Part shown: positions 1 to 8,309 of the stretch, piece after piece | Numbering within the stretch: position 1 is the first letter of the stretch | Layout: every line of letters begins with the position of its first letter | Assembly: GCA_030038995.1 (NCBI GenBank) | Contig: JASHQS010000121.1 | Coordinates: 1 to 55,993, forward strand | Origin: Xanthobacteraceae bacterium | GTDB taxonomy: Bacteria; Pseudomonadota; Alphaproteobacteria; Rhizobiales; Xanthobacteraceae | Direction of reading: 5' to 3' | DNA length: 55,993 bases | Translations under genes and position numbers: made by a program | The notes under the pieces: model-generated | Database searches by the model: none | Seen by the model: only the letters and a program-made list of their open reading frames with translations | Told to the model about the DNA's origin: nothing

Positions 1-576
1 CGGCTCGAGCGGCAGCGGCAGCGGCGCGTCACCGCGCTGGCGGCGGCGGCCGTGATCGCGGCGTTCGTCGCCGGCGGCGTCGCCGGCTGGTTCGCGCGCG
101 CCGCGGAAGCATCGCCGTCGTCCGATCTGCGCCGTTTCACCGCCGACGCGCTCGACGCCTACCGGCTCTATGTCGTCGAGGTCCGTCACCCGGTCGAAGT
201 CGCGGGCAACGAGCGTCCGCATCTGGTGCAATGGCTGTCGAAGCGCGTCGGTTCGCCGGTACGCATTCCCGAGCTCGAGAAGATGGGGCTGAAACTCGTC
301 GGCGGTCGGCTGTTGCCCGGCCCGACCGGCGCGACCGCGTTCTTCATGTACGAGGCCGCATCGGGCGAGCGCTTCACGCTCTATTGCGGACAAACCGGCG
401 ACCGCGAGACCGCGCTGCGCTACACCACGGGTGATCACAACGCCGCCTATTACTGGGTCGATCACAACATGGCCTGCGTGCTCTCAGGACCCGCCGAGCG
501 CGACAAGCTGCACGCCATCGCGCAGGCCGCCTACGACCAGATCGACACGCGCACGCCGCTGCCGCGCGGCGGCTGA
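1..576 (+). CDS. Anti-sigma factor, transmembrane (5' partial)
   Basis: The frame is open to the left edge, so the N-terminus lies outside the window. The visible part starts with a basic stretch, then one Ala/Val-rich membrane segment (about codons 11-30), then a periplasmic domain of about 160 residues with HPVEVAG, HLVQWLSKR and a late YYWVDHNMACVLSG stretch. This matches the periplasmic half of alphaproteobacterial single-pass anti-sigma factors that hold an ECF sigma factor at the membrane. The cytoplasmic zinc-binding domain and the partner sigma gene would be upstream, off the window. An ATG/GTG-led ORF starting at 52 is only the internal part. Family assignment is from overall pattern, not from a catalytic motif. 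Confidence 0.75.
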   Translation, partial: RLERQRQRRVTALAAAAVIAAFVAGGVAGWFARAAEASPSSDLRRFTADALDAYRLYVVEVRHPVEVAGNERPHLVQWLSKRVGSPVRIPELEKMGLKLVGGRLLPGPTGATAFFMYEAASGERFTLYCGQTGDRETALRYTTGDHNAAYYWVDHNMACVLSGPAERDKLHAIAQAAYDQIDTRTPLPRGG

Positions 577-585
577 GGTTCGTTG

Positions 586-733
586 GTTTCCCGGATGCGG
601 TGCAGCGCCATAAGCGCGTTTACGCGCGTCTTCGACGCGCTATGGCGGCGCACCGCTGATCCGGGATGGTCTCGAACTCGGGATTTGCAACGATCCCGAA
701 TCTGCAGCGCTTCGCGCTGCGCTGGGGACACGA
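586..733. repeat. Dispersed palindromic repeat (GTTTCCCGG family), long form
   Basis: The sequence begins GTTTCCCGGATGCGGTGC and contains an internal hairpin GCGCGTC-TTC-GACGCGC. Related copies occur at 10179..10286, 12262..12427, inside the elements at 33384..33560 and 48669..48844, and as a fragment at 39763..39806. Only this copy and the 12262 copy carry the internal hairpin insert. It fills the gap between the anti-sigma gene and the J-domain gene; the remainder, to 835, holds nothing else that I recognise. Confidence 0.8.
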
Positions 734-835
734 CCGCCGGGGTACCTCCTCTCGATCAGAGAAAGCCGTTGCGATCGACGGCGACATGCGACCAAGGAAA
801 GCCTGGCTGGCTTGTACAGCCGCCCGACGCTGTCC

Positions 836-1843
836 TCACATGTCCCCGCGCGGATCGAACGGCTTCTCGCCGCGCCACTTTTTCATCAGCGCCTCGAGCT
901 CGGCGTCGCTGCCCTCGGGCAGAACGATGCGCACCGTGGCCAATAGATCGCCGTGGCCGCCCTTCATCGGAAAGCCTTTGCCGCGCAGCCGGAACGTGCG
1001 CCCGCTGTTGGTCCACGGCGGGATCGTCAGCTCGACGTGGCCGTCGAGCGTCGGCGCGCGCACCTTGCCGCCGAGCACCGCCTCGTAGAGCGTCACCGGC
1101 AGGTCGAGTTTCACGTCGTTGCCGTCGAGCGTGAAGAACGAATGCGGCAGGATGTGCACGGTGATCAGCACGTCGCCGGCGCCGCCTTGTCCAGACACGC
1201 CTTGGCCGCGCAGCCGCACCTGCTGGCCGCTCAAGATGCCGGCCGGGATTTTGACGTCGAGGTCCTTGCCGGTCGGCAACTGCAGCCGCTTGGTGACGCC
1301 GCGCGCCGCCTCCGGCAGCGTCACGCTCATGTCGGCATGGACGTCGGCGCCGGGCGCGCCGAAATCCTCGGCTTCGAAGCGCGCGCCGCCGCGGCGGCCG
1401 GTGCCGCCCCCGCCGCCCGCGCGGCCGAACGCGTCGCGCAAAATGTCTTCGAAGCCGGCAAAACCGCCGCCGCCTCCACCGCCCCCACCGCCGCCGCGGC
1501 CGCGCGTGGTCCGGGTAAAACCTTCGGGGCCGAAGCTGAAGCTTTCGAAGTGGGTGTTGTCGCCAAAGCCGCCGCGCGGCCCGGCGCCGGCGCCAAAACC
1601 TTCGAAGCCACGGAACCGCGGCTTGCCCTCGGCGTCGATCTCGCCGTGGTCGAAGGCCTTGCGCTTGTCCTCGTCGCCGACGATTTCGTGCGCGGCATTC
1701 AGCTCGGCAAAGCGCGCCGCCGCTTTCGGATCGTTCTTGTTGGCGTCGGGGTGCAGCTTTTTCGCAAGCCGTCGATAGGCGCTCTTGATGTCGGCCGCGC
1801 TCGCTTTGCGATCGACGCCCAGGACCTCGTAGGGGTCGCGCAT
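836..1843 (-). CDS. J-domain co-chaperone (DnaJ/CbpA type, no zinc finger)
   Basis: The 335-residue protein starts with a J domain (MRDPYEVLGVDRKASAADIK..., HPD at about 32-34) that stimulates DnaK ATPase. A glycine/phenylalanine-rich linker with a run of more than ten glycines (about residues 105-145) follows, then the two beta-sandwich substrate-binding domains of DnaJ C-terminal type (VTLPEAARGVTKRLQLPTGK, VKIPAGILSGQQVRLRGQG, ending VRIVLPEGSD). No CXXCXGXG zinc-finger repeats are present, so it is CbpA-like rather than canonical DnaJ. It is a single gene on the minus strand, with no dnaK nearby. The poly-Gly codons give a G/C-repetitive stretch near 1467-1500 that could be prone to slippage. 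Confidence 0.9.
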   Translation of the reverse strand: MRDPYEVLGVDRKASAADIKSAYRRLAKKLHPDANKNDPKAAARFAELNAAHEIVGDEDKRKAFDHGEIDAEGKPRFRGFEGFGAGAGPRGGFGDNTHFESFSFGPEGFTRTTRGRGGGGGGGGGGGFAGFEDILRDAFGRAGGGGGTGRRGGARFEAEDFGAPGADVHADMSVTLPEAARGVTKRLQLPTGKDLDVKIPAGILSGQQVRLRGQGVSGQGGAGDVLITVHILPHSFFTLDGNDVKLDLPVTLYEAVLGGKVRAPTLDGHVELTIPPWTNSGRTFRLRGKGFPMKGGHGDLLATVRIVLPEGSDAELEALMKKWRGEKPFDPRGDM

Positions 1844-1976
1844 CCGGACTCCGCTGTTCGATTGTCGGGCCGGCCCCGCCCGCCCCGTTGCCTCGTATTG
1901 CGCTCAATGTGGGCGCAAAGAGGCCGCCGCGCAATCCGCGGGCTCATGGCACCGATGTGCCATCGAAGCCTGCGAA

Positions 1977-2495
1977 TCAGCCCGATTTGAGCGGCTTGAG
2001 GCTCTTGACCTCCCACTCGCCGCGGGCGGTGCGGCAGGCCGATCCCTGCAGCCACGCTTGCGCGCCGGCGCGCACGTAGCTCGCCACGAAATCGCGGCAG
2101 GGCAGGCCGTCCTCGGTGTGCGAGGCGGCGAGCGGCGTGATGTTGCCGCCGACGCCGGTCTGCGGATTGCGCCAGGGCACGCTGTTGGTCTTGGCGCCGC
2201 CCGCCAGCGCGTCGGCCGCGGCGGCGCGCGCGTAAGCAAGATCGACCTGCGATGGCTCGGCCGCGGCCGTTGCCGTATCGGCGCGGCCGCCAGCCTGCGG
2301 CTGCGCAACGCTGCCGGTCTGTTGTACCTCGGCATCCGATTTGGAGAACATCGAGTCGAGTTGATACGAGCAGCCGCCGCAGGCGAGCGCGACGATCAGC
2401 GCCGCCGCTGCGCCCGCGCGCGGTGCGGATAGGCGCCGCGTCGCGGTTCCATTATATAAAGACCGGCAGGCCCGCCGGTCGCCCCGCTCGAGCAC
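1977..2495 (-). CDS. Small surface-antigen-like lipoprotein
   Basis: The encoded protein (up to 172 residues from a GTG at 2495) has a hydrophobic segment [14 protein letters not shown] followed by SYQLDSMF, resembling a lipoprotein signal, although the lipobox is not classical. The C-terminal half ([20 protein letters not shown]...[15 protein letters not shown]...[22 protein letters not shown]) fits the RT0821/Lpp0805-type surface protein pattern: it has the conserved W-NP-TG and C-R-F motifs and a closing Cys/W strand. It is divergent from pdxH, with starts only 14 bp apart. A TATAAT on the minus strand at 2451-2456 lies inside the annotated N-terminus, so the true start may be further in; no downstream ATG is in frame before the signal. 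Function is unknown; probably an outer-membrane or periplasmic component. Confidence 0.7.
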   Translation of the reverse strand: MLERGDRRACRSLYNGTATRRLSAPRAGAAAALIVALACGGCSYQLDSMFSKSDAEVQQTGSVAQPQAGGRADTATAAAEPSQVDLAYARAAAADALAGGAKTNSVPWRNPQTGVGGNITPLAASHTEDGLPCRDFVASYVRAGAQAWLQGSACRTARGEWEVKSLKPLKSG

Positions 2496-2509
2496 GTTGC
2501 AGCACTCCG

Positions 2510-3157
2510 ATGTCCGACGCCGCGCCCATTGAGCACCCGACTTGGTTAACGGGCGGTGACTTCACCGAAGCCGCCGAGCCATGGCGCCTGTTCGCCGCCT
2601 GGTTCGCGGAGGCCAAGCGCGCCGAGCCGGTCAACCCGGACGCCATGGCGGTCGCCACCGTCGACGAATCCGGTCTGCCCAATGTGCGGATGGTGCTGCT
2701 CAAAGGCTTCGACGAGCGCGGCTTTGTGTTCTACACCAATCTCGGCAGCGTGAAGGCGCACGAGATCGAGGGCGCGCCCAAGGCGGCGCTGACGTTTTAC
2801 TGGAAGGCGCTGCAACGGCAGGTGCGTGCGCGCGGCACTGTCGAGGCGGTCGCGGCCGAGGACGCCGACGCCTATTTCGCCACGCGCTCGCGCATGGCGC
2901 AGATCGGCGCCTGGGCCTCCAAGCAATCGGCGGCGCTGGAGAGCCGGATGGCGTTCGAGAAAGCGATCGCCCAGTACAGCGCGAAGTTCGCGCTCGGCGC
3001 GGTGCCGCGGCCGCCGTTCTGGTCCGGCTACCGGATCGTGCCGGCCGAGATCGAGTTCTGGCAGGAGCGGCTGTTCCGCTTGCACGATCGCGTCGTGTTC
3101 CGCCGCAGCGGTGCTGCTGGAGCCGAAGCTTGGAGCAAGACGCGGCTTTACCCATGA
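2510..3157 (+). CDS. pdxH: Pyridoxamine 5'-phosphate oxidase
   Basis: FMN-dependent oxidation of pyridoxamine/pyridoxine 5'-phosphate to pyridoxal 5'-phosphate, the last step of vitamin B6 biosynthesis and salvage, in the cytosol. The 215-residue product from ATG 2510 has the family hallmarks in order: [21 protein letters not shown] (FMN site), [33 protein letters not shown], and the C-terminal signature [18 protein letters not shown]...RLHDR followed by a terminal RLYP. Length is normal for the family. The SDR gene starts 15 bp after its stop codon, so the two may be co-transcribed. Confidence 0.95.
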   Translation: MSDAAPIEHPTWLTGGDFTEAAEPWRLFAAWFAEAKRAEPVNPDAMAVATVDESGLPNVRMVLLKGFDERGFVFYTNLGSVKAHEIEGAPKAALTFYWKALQRQVRARGTVEAVAAEDADAYFATRSRMAQIGAWASKQSAALESRMAFEKAIAQYSAKFALGAVPRPPFWSGYRIVPAEIEFWQERLFRLHDRVVFRRSGAAGAEAWSKTRLYP

Positions 3158-3172
3158 GCCGAGGATCGGACC

Positions 3173-3916
3173 ATGCCGACCAGTAATCAGCCGCGCCGCA
3201 CTTTACTGCTGACCGGCGCCAGCCGCGGCATCGGCCACGCCACGGTGAAGCGGTTCTCCGCCGCCGGCTGGCGCGTCATCACCTGCTCGCGCCATCCGTT
3301 CCCGGAAAATTGTCCGTGGGAGGCGGGGCCGGAGGACCACATCCAGGTCGATCTCGCCGATCCGGCCAATACCGACGAGGCGATCGCCGAGACCAAACGC
3401 CGGCTGCACGGCGAACTGCACGCGCTGGTCAACAACGCGGCGATTTCGCCGAAAACCGAAGCGGGTACGCGGCTCGGCTCGATCGAGACCTCGCGCGAGG
3501 ATTGGCACCATATCTTTCAGGTTAATTTCTTCGCGCCGATCATGCTGGCGCGCGGGCTCCTCGACGAATTGCAGGCGGCGAAGGGCTCGGTGGTCAACGT
3601 CACCTCGATCGCCGGCTCGCGCGTGCATCCGTTCGCCGGCGCCGCTTATTCGACCTCGAAGGCGGCGCTGGCGGCGCTCACGCGCGAGATGGCGGCCGAT
3701 TTCGGTCCGCTCGGCATCCGCGTCAACGCCATCGCGCCCGGCGAGATCGACACCGCCATGCTGTCGCCCGGCACGGAAAAGATCGTGGCCAACATCCCGA
3801 TGCACCGCCTCGGCACGCCCGACGAGGTGGCAAAGATCATCTACGTGCTGTGCACCGAGACCGCGTCCTACGTCAACGGCGCCGAGATCCACATCAACGG
3901 CGGCCAGCACGTGTGA
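3173..3916 (+). CDS. Short-chain dehydrogenase/reductase (classical SDR)
   Basis: This 247-residue classical SDR has the Rossmann motif TGASRGIG (about residues 15-22), the NNAA structural motif, an active-site Ser in VVNVTSIAGS and the catalytic YSTSK. The closing NGAEIHINGGQ is typical of FabG-like enzymes. It catalyses an NAD(P)H-dependent oxidation or reduction of an unknown carbonyl or alcohol. The ATG at 3173 is 15 bp downstream of pdxH, suggesting one transcript, but no link to vitamin B6 metabolism can be read from the sequence. Substrate cannot be assigned. Confidence 0.9.
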   Translation: MPTSNQPRRTLLLTGASRGIGHATVKRFSAAGWRVITCSRHPFPENCPWEAGPEDHIQVDLADPANTDEAIAETKRRLHGELHALVNNAAISPKTEAGTRLGSIETSREDWHHIFQVNFFAPIMLARGLLDELQAAKGSVVNVTSIAGSRVHPFAGAAYSTSKAALAALTREMAADFGPLGIRVNAIAPGEIDTAMLSPGTEKIVANIPMHRLGTPDEVAKIIYVLCTETASYVNGAEIHINGGQHV

Positions 3917-4003
3917 GCGGCCCGGCCGGCCGAAGACCGCTCACGCGGTTGGAAAACTTCGCCGGCGTGGCGGCCGGACGATCCGCCAACGCCGCCGAAT
4001 CGA

Positions 4004-4783
4004 TCAGCCAAGAAGCCTTACGCCAACGATGACGAGGACGCTGGCAAGCGCGATGCGCACCACGGCGTCATGCGCTCGGGTCGCAAGGTAACTGCCCGCG
4101 ACGATGCCGGGGAGGGACCCGATCAACAGCGTCAATAACAGTGTCCAATTGACCGAACCCAAATACCAGTGCCCCGCACCCGCCAACAGTGTGAGCGGAA
4201 CCGCATGGGCGATATCCGAGCCGACGACGCGGCCGGGCAGCATTTTCGGGTGGAGCAATAAGAGGACCGTCACCCCGATCGCGCCGGCGCCCACCGATGT
4301 CGCGGTGACGAGAACGCCCATTGCCAGGCCCAACACAATCGTCAGCAGGGCCGCCGCCTTGCCGGCATGGAGCCCATCGGGCCGATCGGCGGCATAGCGC
4401 TCGCGAATGCTTCTGCCGGCGATCAGGAAGGCCGCTGTCGCCATCAGTGTGGTCCCGAGCGCCAAGGTGAGGAAGTGTTGGCTCGTGGCATTTTTTAGAT
4501 CGAACCGCGAAAGCACGACGATCGTGGCGACCGTCGCCGGTATGCTGCCGAGCGAAAGCAGCCCGACAAGGACCCAGTCGATCGAGCGTGCCGCCGCATG
4601 CACGAGCGTGCCGACGGTCTTGGTCGACGCCGCAAAGAGCAGATCGGTCCCGACCGCCGTGGCCGGATGCACGCCGAACAGCAAAATGAGCAACGGCGTC
4701 ATCAGTGATCCGCCGCCGACGCCGGTCATGCCGACCAAAAAGCCGACGGCAAAGCCGGAAGCGACGTATAGCGGGTCGATCAT
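4004..4783 (-). CDS. TauE/SafE-family membrane transporter (sulfite export or related)
   Basis: An integral membrane protein of about 259 residues with eight or so hydrophobic segments. The TauE/SafE motif GMTGVGGGSLMTPLLILLFGVHP lies in the first hairpin, and a second GATSVGAGAIGVTVLLLLHP-type repeat follows after about 120 residues. I chose ATG 4783 (MIDPLYVASG) because family members begin this way. An upstream GTG at 4822 overlaps the cysN::cysH stop by one base and would add 13 residues. As the last gene of the cysD - cysN::cysH group it plausibly moves sulfite or another sulfur anion across the inner membrane. Direction of transport and substrate are inferred from family and context. 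Confidence 0.85.
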   Translation of the reverse strand: MIDPLYVASGFAVGFLVGMTGVGGGSLMTPLLILLFGVHPATAVGTDLLFAASTKTVGTLVHAAARSIDWVLVGLLSLGSIPATVATIVVLSRFDLKNATSQHFLTLALGTTLMATAAFLIAGRSIRERYAADRPDGLHAGKAAALLTIVLGLAMGVLVTATSVGAGAIGVTVLLLLHPKMLPGRVVGSDIAHAVPLTLLAGAGHWYLGSVNWTLLLTLLIGSLPGIVAGSYLATRAHDAVVRIALASVLVIVGVRLLG

Positions 4784-4821
4784 GAGCGCACTCCGATCAC
4801 GTTCCCGCCGACCGCGTTGCA

Positions 4822-6888
4822 CTAAGGCTGTGCCGGCTCCGCCAGGGCTTTGCCGCCGCCGTCGCTATGCAGGCCGCACTCCTTCTTGCCGCCCTGCTCC
4901 CACCACCACCGCCCCGCCCGTTCCGGTTCGCCCGGCGCGATCGCACGCGTGCACGGCGCGCAGCCGATCGACGCAAAACCGCGGCCGTGCAGTGGATTGA
5001 CCGGAATCTGGTGCGCGGCGACGTAGCTCTGCACCGCCTCGCGGGTCCAATCGAACAGCGGACTGAACTTGATGAGGCCGCGGGCGTTGACGGCGGTCAA
5101 TGCGGTTGCCCTGCGGTTGCTCGACTGGTCGGCGCGCAGACCGACGATCCAAGCCGACGCCCCGGCCAGCGCGCGGTTGAGCGGCTCCACCTTGCGCACA
5201 TGACAGCAGGCAGACCGCGCCGCGCGCGAGGCGTAGAAGCCGTTGACGCCATGCTCGGCCACCAGGCTTTCGAGCTTCCCATGCTCCGGATAGATCGCGC
5301 GAATGCGGCGGCCGTAGCGCTCTTCGGTCTCGCTCCAAAGCTGATAAGTCTCGGGAAACAGCCGGCCGGTATCGAGCGTCACCACGTCGATGTCGATACC
5401 CTGTTCATGCAGCATGTGCAGGATGGCCTGGTCTTCCAATCCGAAGCTCGTCGTGAAAACCAGCCGGCCCGCGACCTCGCGGCGAAAGCGAGCGAGCCGT
5501 TCGGGCGGCGGCAAAGCGCCGAGAAGCCGGTTGAGGCGGCCGGCTTGCGCAGCGAGCTGCGTGTCCTCTTGGGCGCGGTCGCGCGCGCCGGCCGGATCGC
5601 CATCGCGTGCAAGAATGGGCCCGCCACCGGAAATCCTGCCGGCGAAGTCGAGCACCAGGCGTCCGGTGCGCGGATTCTGCGCATGGACATCCGCGGCGAT
5701 CGGGTCCGTCAGGGCAATCTCGATCTCGCCGATATGATTGCGGGCAATCGCCTGTGCCTTGCTGGGCGCGAGTTCGCCGGGATCGATTGCATTCTCGATC
5801 AGCGTGACCTTGCCGGAACATTCGGCCGTGCCGACACGCACGCCGACATTGCTGCCGACGCGCAGCGCTTCCTCGTGCAGCCAGAAGATTCGCGCGCGCA
5901 AAAGCCGCGCCGCCGTGGCGGATTGCTGCGGCGATGCAATCATGTCGCCGCGCTCGACGAAAATCTGACCGTCCAAAGTCAGCCCGATCGACTGGCCGGC
6001 ACGCGCTGCCGCCGCAAGCGGCGAGTCGGCCGCTGCGGGCCACTGCTCGATCGACCGCACGCGCGCGGTTGCGCCGCGCGGCAGAACCACAATTTCGTCG
6101 CCGACCGCAAGCCGGCCGCTCTCGATCCGGCCCGCCACGATGCGCCGATCGTCGAACCTGTAGACCGCCTGCACCGGGATGCGCAGCGGCAGTTCGGCCA
6201 ACGGCTTTGCCGGTCTGAAGCTCTCGAGAATCTCCAACACCGTCGGACCAGAATGCCAGGCGAGGGCAGGCGTGCGTTGCGCCACGCCGTCGCCATGGCG
6301 CGCCGCGCTCGGGACGATGGTGACGGCCGAAAAGCCGAGCTCCGACAGCTCGCCGGCGACCGCCGCTTGGATCTCGACAAACCGGCTCTGTGCGTAGCCG
6401 ACGCGATCCATCTTGTTGACGACGACGGCGAGCTGGGAAATTCCCAGGATATGCAGCAGATGAACGTGACGACGGGTCTGCTCGCGTACGCCTTCGGCGG
6501 CGTCGACCACCAGCAGCGCGGCGTCGGCCTGCGCCGCGCCGGTGACCATGTTGCGTATGAATTCGGCATGGCCGGGCGCGTCGATCAGGACGATGTCGCG
6601 TGTGGCGGTCCGCAGGCGGATTTGGCTGGTGTCGAGCGTGATGCCCTGGTCGCGCTCGGTCTGCAGGGCATCGAGCAAAAACGACCATTCGAAGGCGACG
6701 CCGCGGCGATCGCTGACCGCGTTGATGGTTTGCAGTTTGCCTTCCGGCAAACTGCCGGTCTCGTGCAAGAGCCGGCCGATCAATGTCGACTTGCCGTGAT
6801 CGACATGGCCGACGATGACGACGCGCAGCAGCGGCCGGCTGTGCGTCTGATGTCCCGGCAGGATGTTGTCGTTGGGAAGCATGTTCAT
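4822..6888 (-). CDS. CysN::CysH fusion: ATP sulfurylase GTPase subunit joined to APS reductase
   Basis: One 688-residue frame contains two enzymes of assimilatory sulfate reduction. Residues 1 to about 425 are CysN, the GTPase that drives adenylylation of sulfate with CysD: GHVDHGKS (27-34), DAPGH (103-107), NKMD (158-161), then two EF-Tu-like beta-barrels. After an Ala/Gln-rich linker (about 425-450), residues 450-675 are a CysH-type reductase: [20 protein letters not shown], a Cys-Cys pair at 561-562, CAPC at 643-646 and the catalytic ECGLH (670-674). The CC/CxxC set predicts a [4Fe-4S] cluster and therefore APS rather than PAPS as substrate. The usual partner fused to CysN is the APS kinase CysC; no CysC is visible here. 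CysD lies 24 bp upstream and would supply the catalytic sulfurylase subunit. Confidence 0.92.
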   Translation of the reverse strand: MNMLPNDNILPGHQTHSRPLLRVVIVGHVDHGKSTLIGRLLHETGSLPEGKLQTINAVSDRRGVAFEWSFLLDALQTERDQGITLDTSQIRLRTATRDIVLIDAPGHAEFIRNMVTGAAQADAALLVVDAAEGVREQTRRHVHLLHILGISQLAVVVNKMDRVGYAQSRFVEIQAAVAGELSELGFSAVTIVPSAARHGDGVAQRTPALAWHSGPTVLEILESFRPAKPLAELPLRIPVQAVYRFDDRRIVAGRIESGRLAVGDEIVVLPRGATARVRSIEQWPAAADSPLAAAARAGQSIGLTLDGQIFVERGDMIASPQQSATAARLLRARIFWLHEEALRVGSNVGVRVGTAECSGKVTLIENAIDPGELAPSKAQAIARNHIGEIEIALTDPIAADVHAQNPRTGRLVLDFAGRISGGGPILARDGDPAGARDRAQEDTQLAAQAGRLNRLLGALPPPERLARFRREVAGRLVFTTSFGLEDQAILHMLHEQGIDIDVVTLDTGRLFPETYQLWSETEERYGRRIRAIYPEHGKLESLVAEHGVNGFYASRAARSACCHVRKVEPLNRALAGASAWIVGLRADQSSNRRATALTAVNARGLIKFSPLFDWTREAVQSYVAAHQIPVNPLHGRGFASIGCAPCTRAIAPGEPERAGRWWWEQGGKKECGLHSDGGGKALAEPAQP

Positions 6889-6912
6889 GGCAGGACAAAT
6901 TCCGCGTTCAAA

Positions 6913-7707
6913 TCAAAGGTAACCGGTCACGCGCAGGCGTTCGAACGCGTCCTCCGCCTCGTGGTCCATCGCCCGGCCCGCGCGCTCGGGGCTACTGGTG
7001 GCCTCGAGTTCGGCTATGACGTCGTCGATGCTTGCCGCATCCGAAGCGTGCGGGAACGTGATGTCGGTGTCGCCGAGCGAGCGGTATCGTTTGCCGTTGC
7101 GGGACAGGTAGAGCGAAATGACCGGCAGGCCCTCGCGCTTGGTGTAGTGCCAGATGTCGAGCTCGGTCCAATGCAGGATCGGATGGATGCGCATATGCGC
7201 GCCGGACGGCGGCGCGGCGTTGAAGTGATCCCAGAACTCGGGCGCCTGGTCGCGCACGTCCCAGCGGCCTTCGAGCCCGCGCAGCGAAAACACGCGCTCC
7301 TTGGCCCTGGTCGGCTCCTCGTCGCGGCGTATACCGGCGATGAGGCCGTCAAAACCATATTTCGCCAGCGCGAGTTTCAGTCCTTCGGTCTTGCGAGCGG
7401 CCGAACGCGCGGCAGGCGGCAAGGTCGGATCGACCGCTTCCACGGGCGGGCACGGCTGCACCTTCAGGTCGAGATTCCATTCCGCCGCGTAGCGCTCGCG
7501 AAAGGCGTACATCTCGGGGAATTTTTTGCCGGTGTCGACGTGCAGCACCGGGAAGGGCACGCGACCGAAGAACGCCTTGCGCGCGATCCAGATCATCACA
7601 TTGGAATCCTTGCCGAGCGACCATAACAAGCCAATGCGCCGCAGCCGGGCGAACGCCTCGCGAAAGATGAAGATGCTCTGCGCCTCGAGATCGTCGAGGC
7701 GGCTCAC
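6913..7707 (-). CDS. cysD: Sulfate adenylyltransferase subunit 2
   Basis: Catalytic subunit of ATP sulfurylase (sulfate + ATP to APS), working with the CysN half of the downstream fusion. Family motifs: LEAQSIFIFREAFA, the PP-loop LWSLGKDSNVM, PVLHVDTGKKFPEMYAFR, GIRRDEEPTRAKERVFS, and HPILHWTELDIWHY near the C-terminus. The start chosen is GTG 7707 (VSRLDDLEAQS) because a GGAG sits 8 bases before it and residues encoded further upstream (to 7806) are not family-like. That gives 264 residues, slightly short of the usual 300 or so because the N-terminus is brief. The start overlaps the stop of a short leader ORF (GTGA). Confidence 0.93.
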   Translation of the reverse strand: MSRLDDLEAQSIFIFREAFARLRRIGLLWSLGKDSNVMIWIARKAFFGRVPFPVLHVDTGKKFPEMYAFRERYAAEWNLDLKVQPCPPVEAVDPTLPPAARSAARKTEGLKLALAKYGFDGLIAGIRRDEEPTRAKERVFSLRGLEGRWDVRDQAPEFWDHFNAAPPSGAHMRIHPILHWTELDIWHYTKREGLPVISLYLSRNGKRYRSLGDTDITFPHASDAASIDDVIAELEATSSPERAGRAMDHEAEDAFERLRVTGYL

Positions 7708-7799
7708 GGGCGCGACTCCGCGCGCGCGGTGAGTCCGATGTTTGCGGCGATGCGAAGGACCGCCTCTTGTCGGCGACGGAAAGATGCTACTCGTTCCAT
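7704..7799 (-). CDS. Short leader ORF overlapping the cysD start
   Basis: A 31-codon ORF (ATG at 7799, product beginning MERVASFRRRQEAV, ending AESRP) stops with a TGA that overlaps the GTG start of cysD as GTGA. AGAAG lies about 7 bases before its ATG. The peptide is Arg-rich and has no Cys or Met beyond the start, so a classical cysteine attenuator is not supported. It could couple translation into cysD or be a conserved small protein of the sulfur operon. It is an ORF call by position and overlap only. Confidence 0.35.
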   Translation of the reverse strand: MERVASFRRRQEAVLRIAANIGLTARAESRP

Positions 7800-7806
7800 G
7801 ATGCAC

Positions 7807-7931
7807 TTCTCACGTAGTAGAATATTTTCCCACGTCGCCCGACATTTGTCGTTGTATATGGAAAAGAATTTTCGTCAACTGCCGAATTCGCGCAGGTAAA
7901 TTTTACCAGCGCGCGCAGCGTGCACAGCGGG
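7807..7931 (-). promoter_or_regulatory. AT-rich upstream region of the sulfate-assimilation operon with palindrome
   Basis: The 125 bp upstream of the leader ORF and cysD are clearly richer in A/T than the surroundings, as expected of the operon promoter. A 13-bp palindrome GGTAAA-T-TTTACC lies at 7895..7907, suitable for a dimeric regulator. No confident -35/-10 pair can be chosen. The regulator is unknown. Confidence 0.5.
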
Positions 7932-8276
7932 CTAGATCATGAAGCTGTCGCGGACGCGGTCGCCGGCGGCGTCGCGCGTCGAGGCGTTCTGCACCTTGTC
8001 GTCGCCGAGCAAAAATTTGTGTTCGACGATCAGCTCGCGGTTTTCATCGAAGACGAACATGCGGTCGTAGACAAAACCGCTCGCCAGGATTTCAGGCAGC
8101 ACGCCGAGCGCGTCGTAGAGGCGCAGCGCATTGGCCGGCTGGCCGAGCCCGACGCCCGGCACGTCGAAGGCCGGCCGCCGCTCGATCAGCAAAACCTCGA
8201 CGCCGCGCTGGGCAAACGCCGTCGCCGCGGTCAAGCCGCCACCGCCCACAACCAAAACGCGCCGGATGTCGTTCAT
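7932..8276 (-). pseudogene. Truncated FAD-dependent monooxygenase, N-terminal fragment
   Basis: The 114-codon frame encodes only the FAD-binding start of a UbiH/PHBH-type aromatic hydroxylase: RRVLVVGGGGLTAATAFAQRGVEVLLIERRP, then GVGLGQPANALRLYDALGVLPEIL and VFDENRELIVEHKFLLGDDK. The family is normally 370-400 residues; after residue 92 or so the sequence loses family character and stops. The dinucleotide-binding loop is also short (GGGGL where GxGxxGL is expected), which suggests a small deletion. It follows a complete monooxygenase gene on the same strand by 33 bp, so it may be a decayed second flavoprotein of that unit. Confidence 0.7.
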
Positions 8277-8309
8277 TGGCGTGGCATGGAATGCTGAGCT
8301 GCGGCGTTG

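Noticed and set aside
4867-7626. Very long plus-strand open frame (about 919 codons) opposite cysN::cysH and cysD
   Set aside because: High-GC antisense shadow: the minus strand has full-length sulfate-assimilation motifs, and the plus-strand product is Arg/Asp/Gln-rich without domains.
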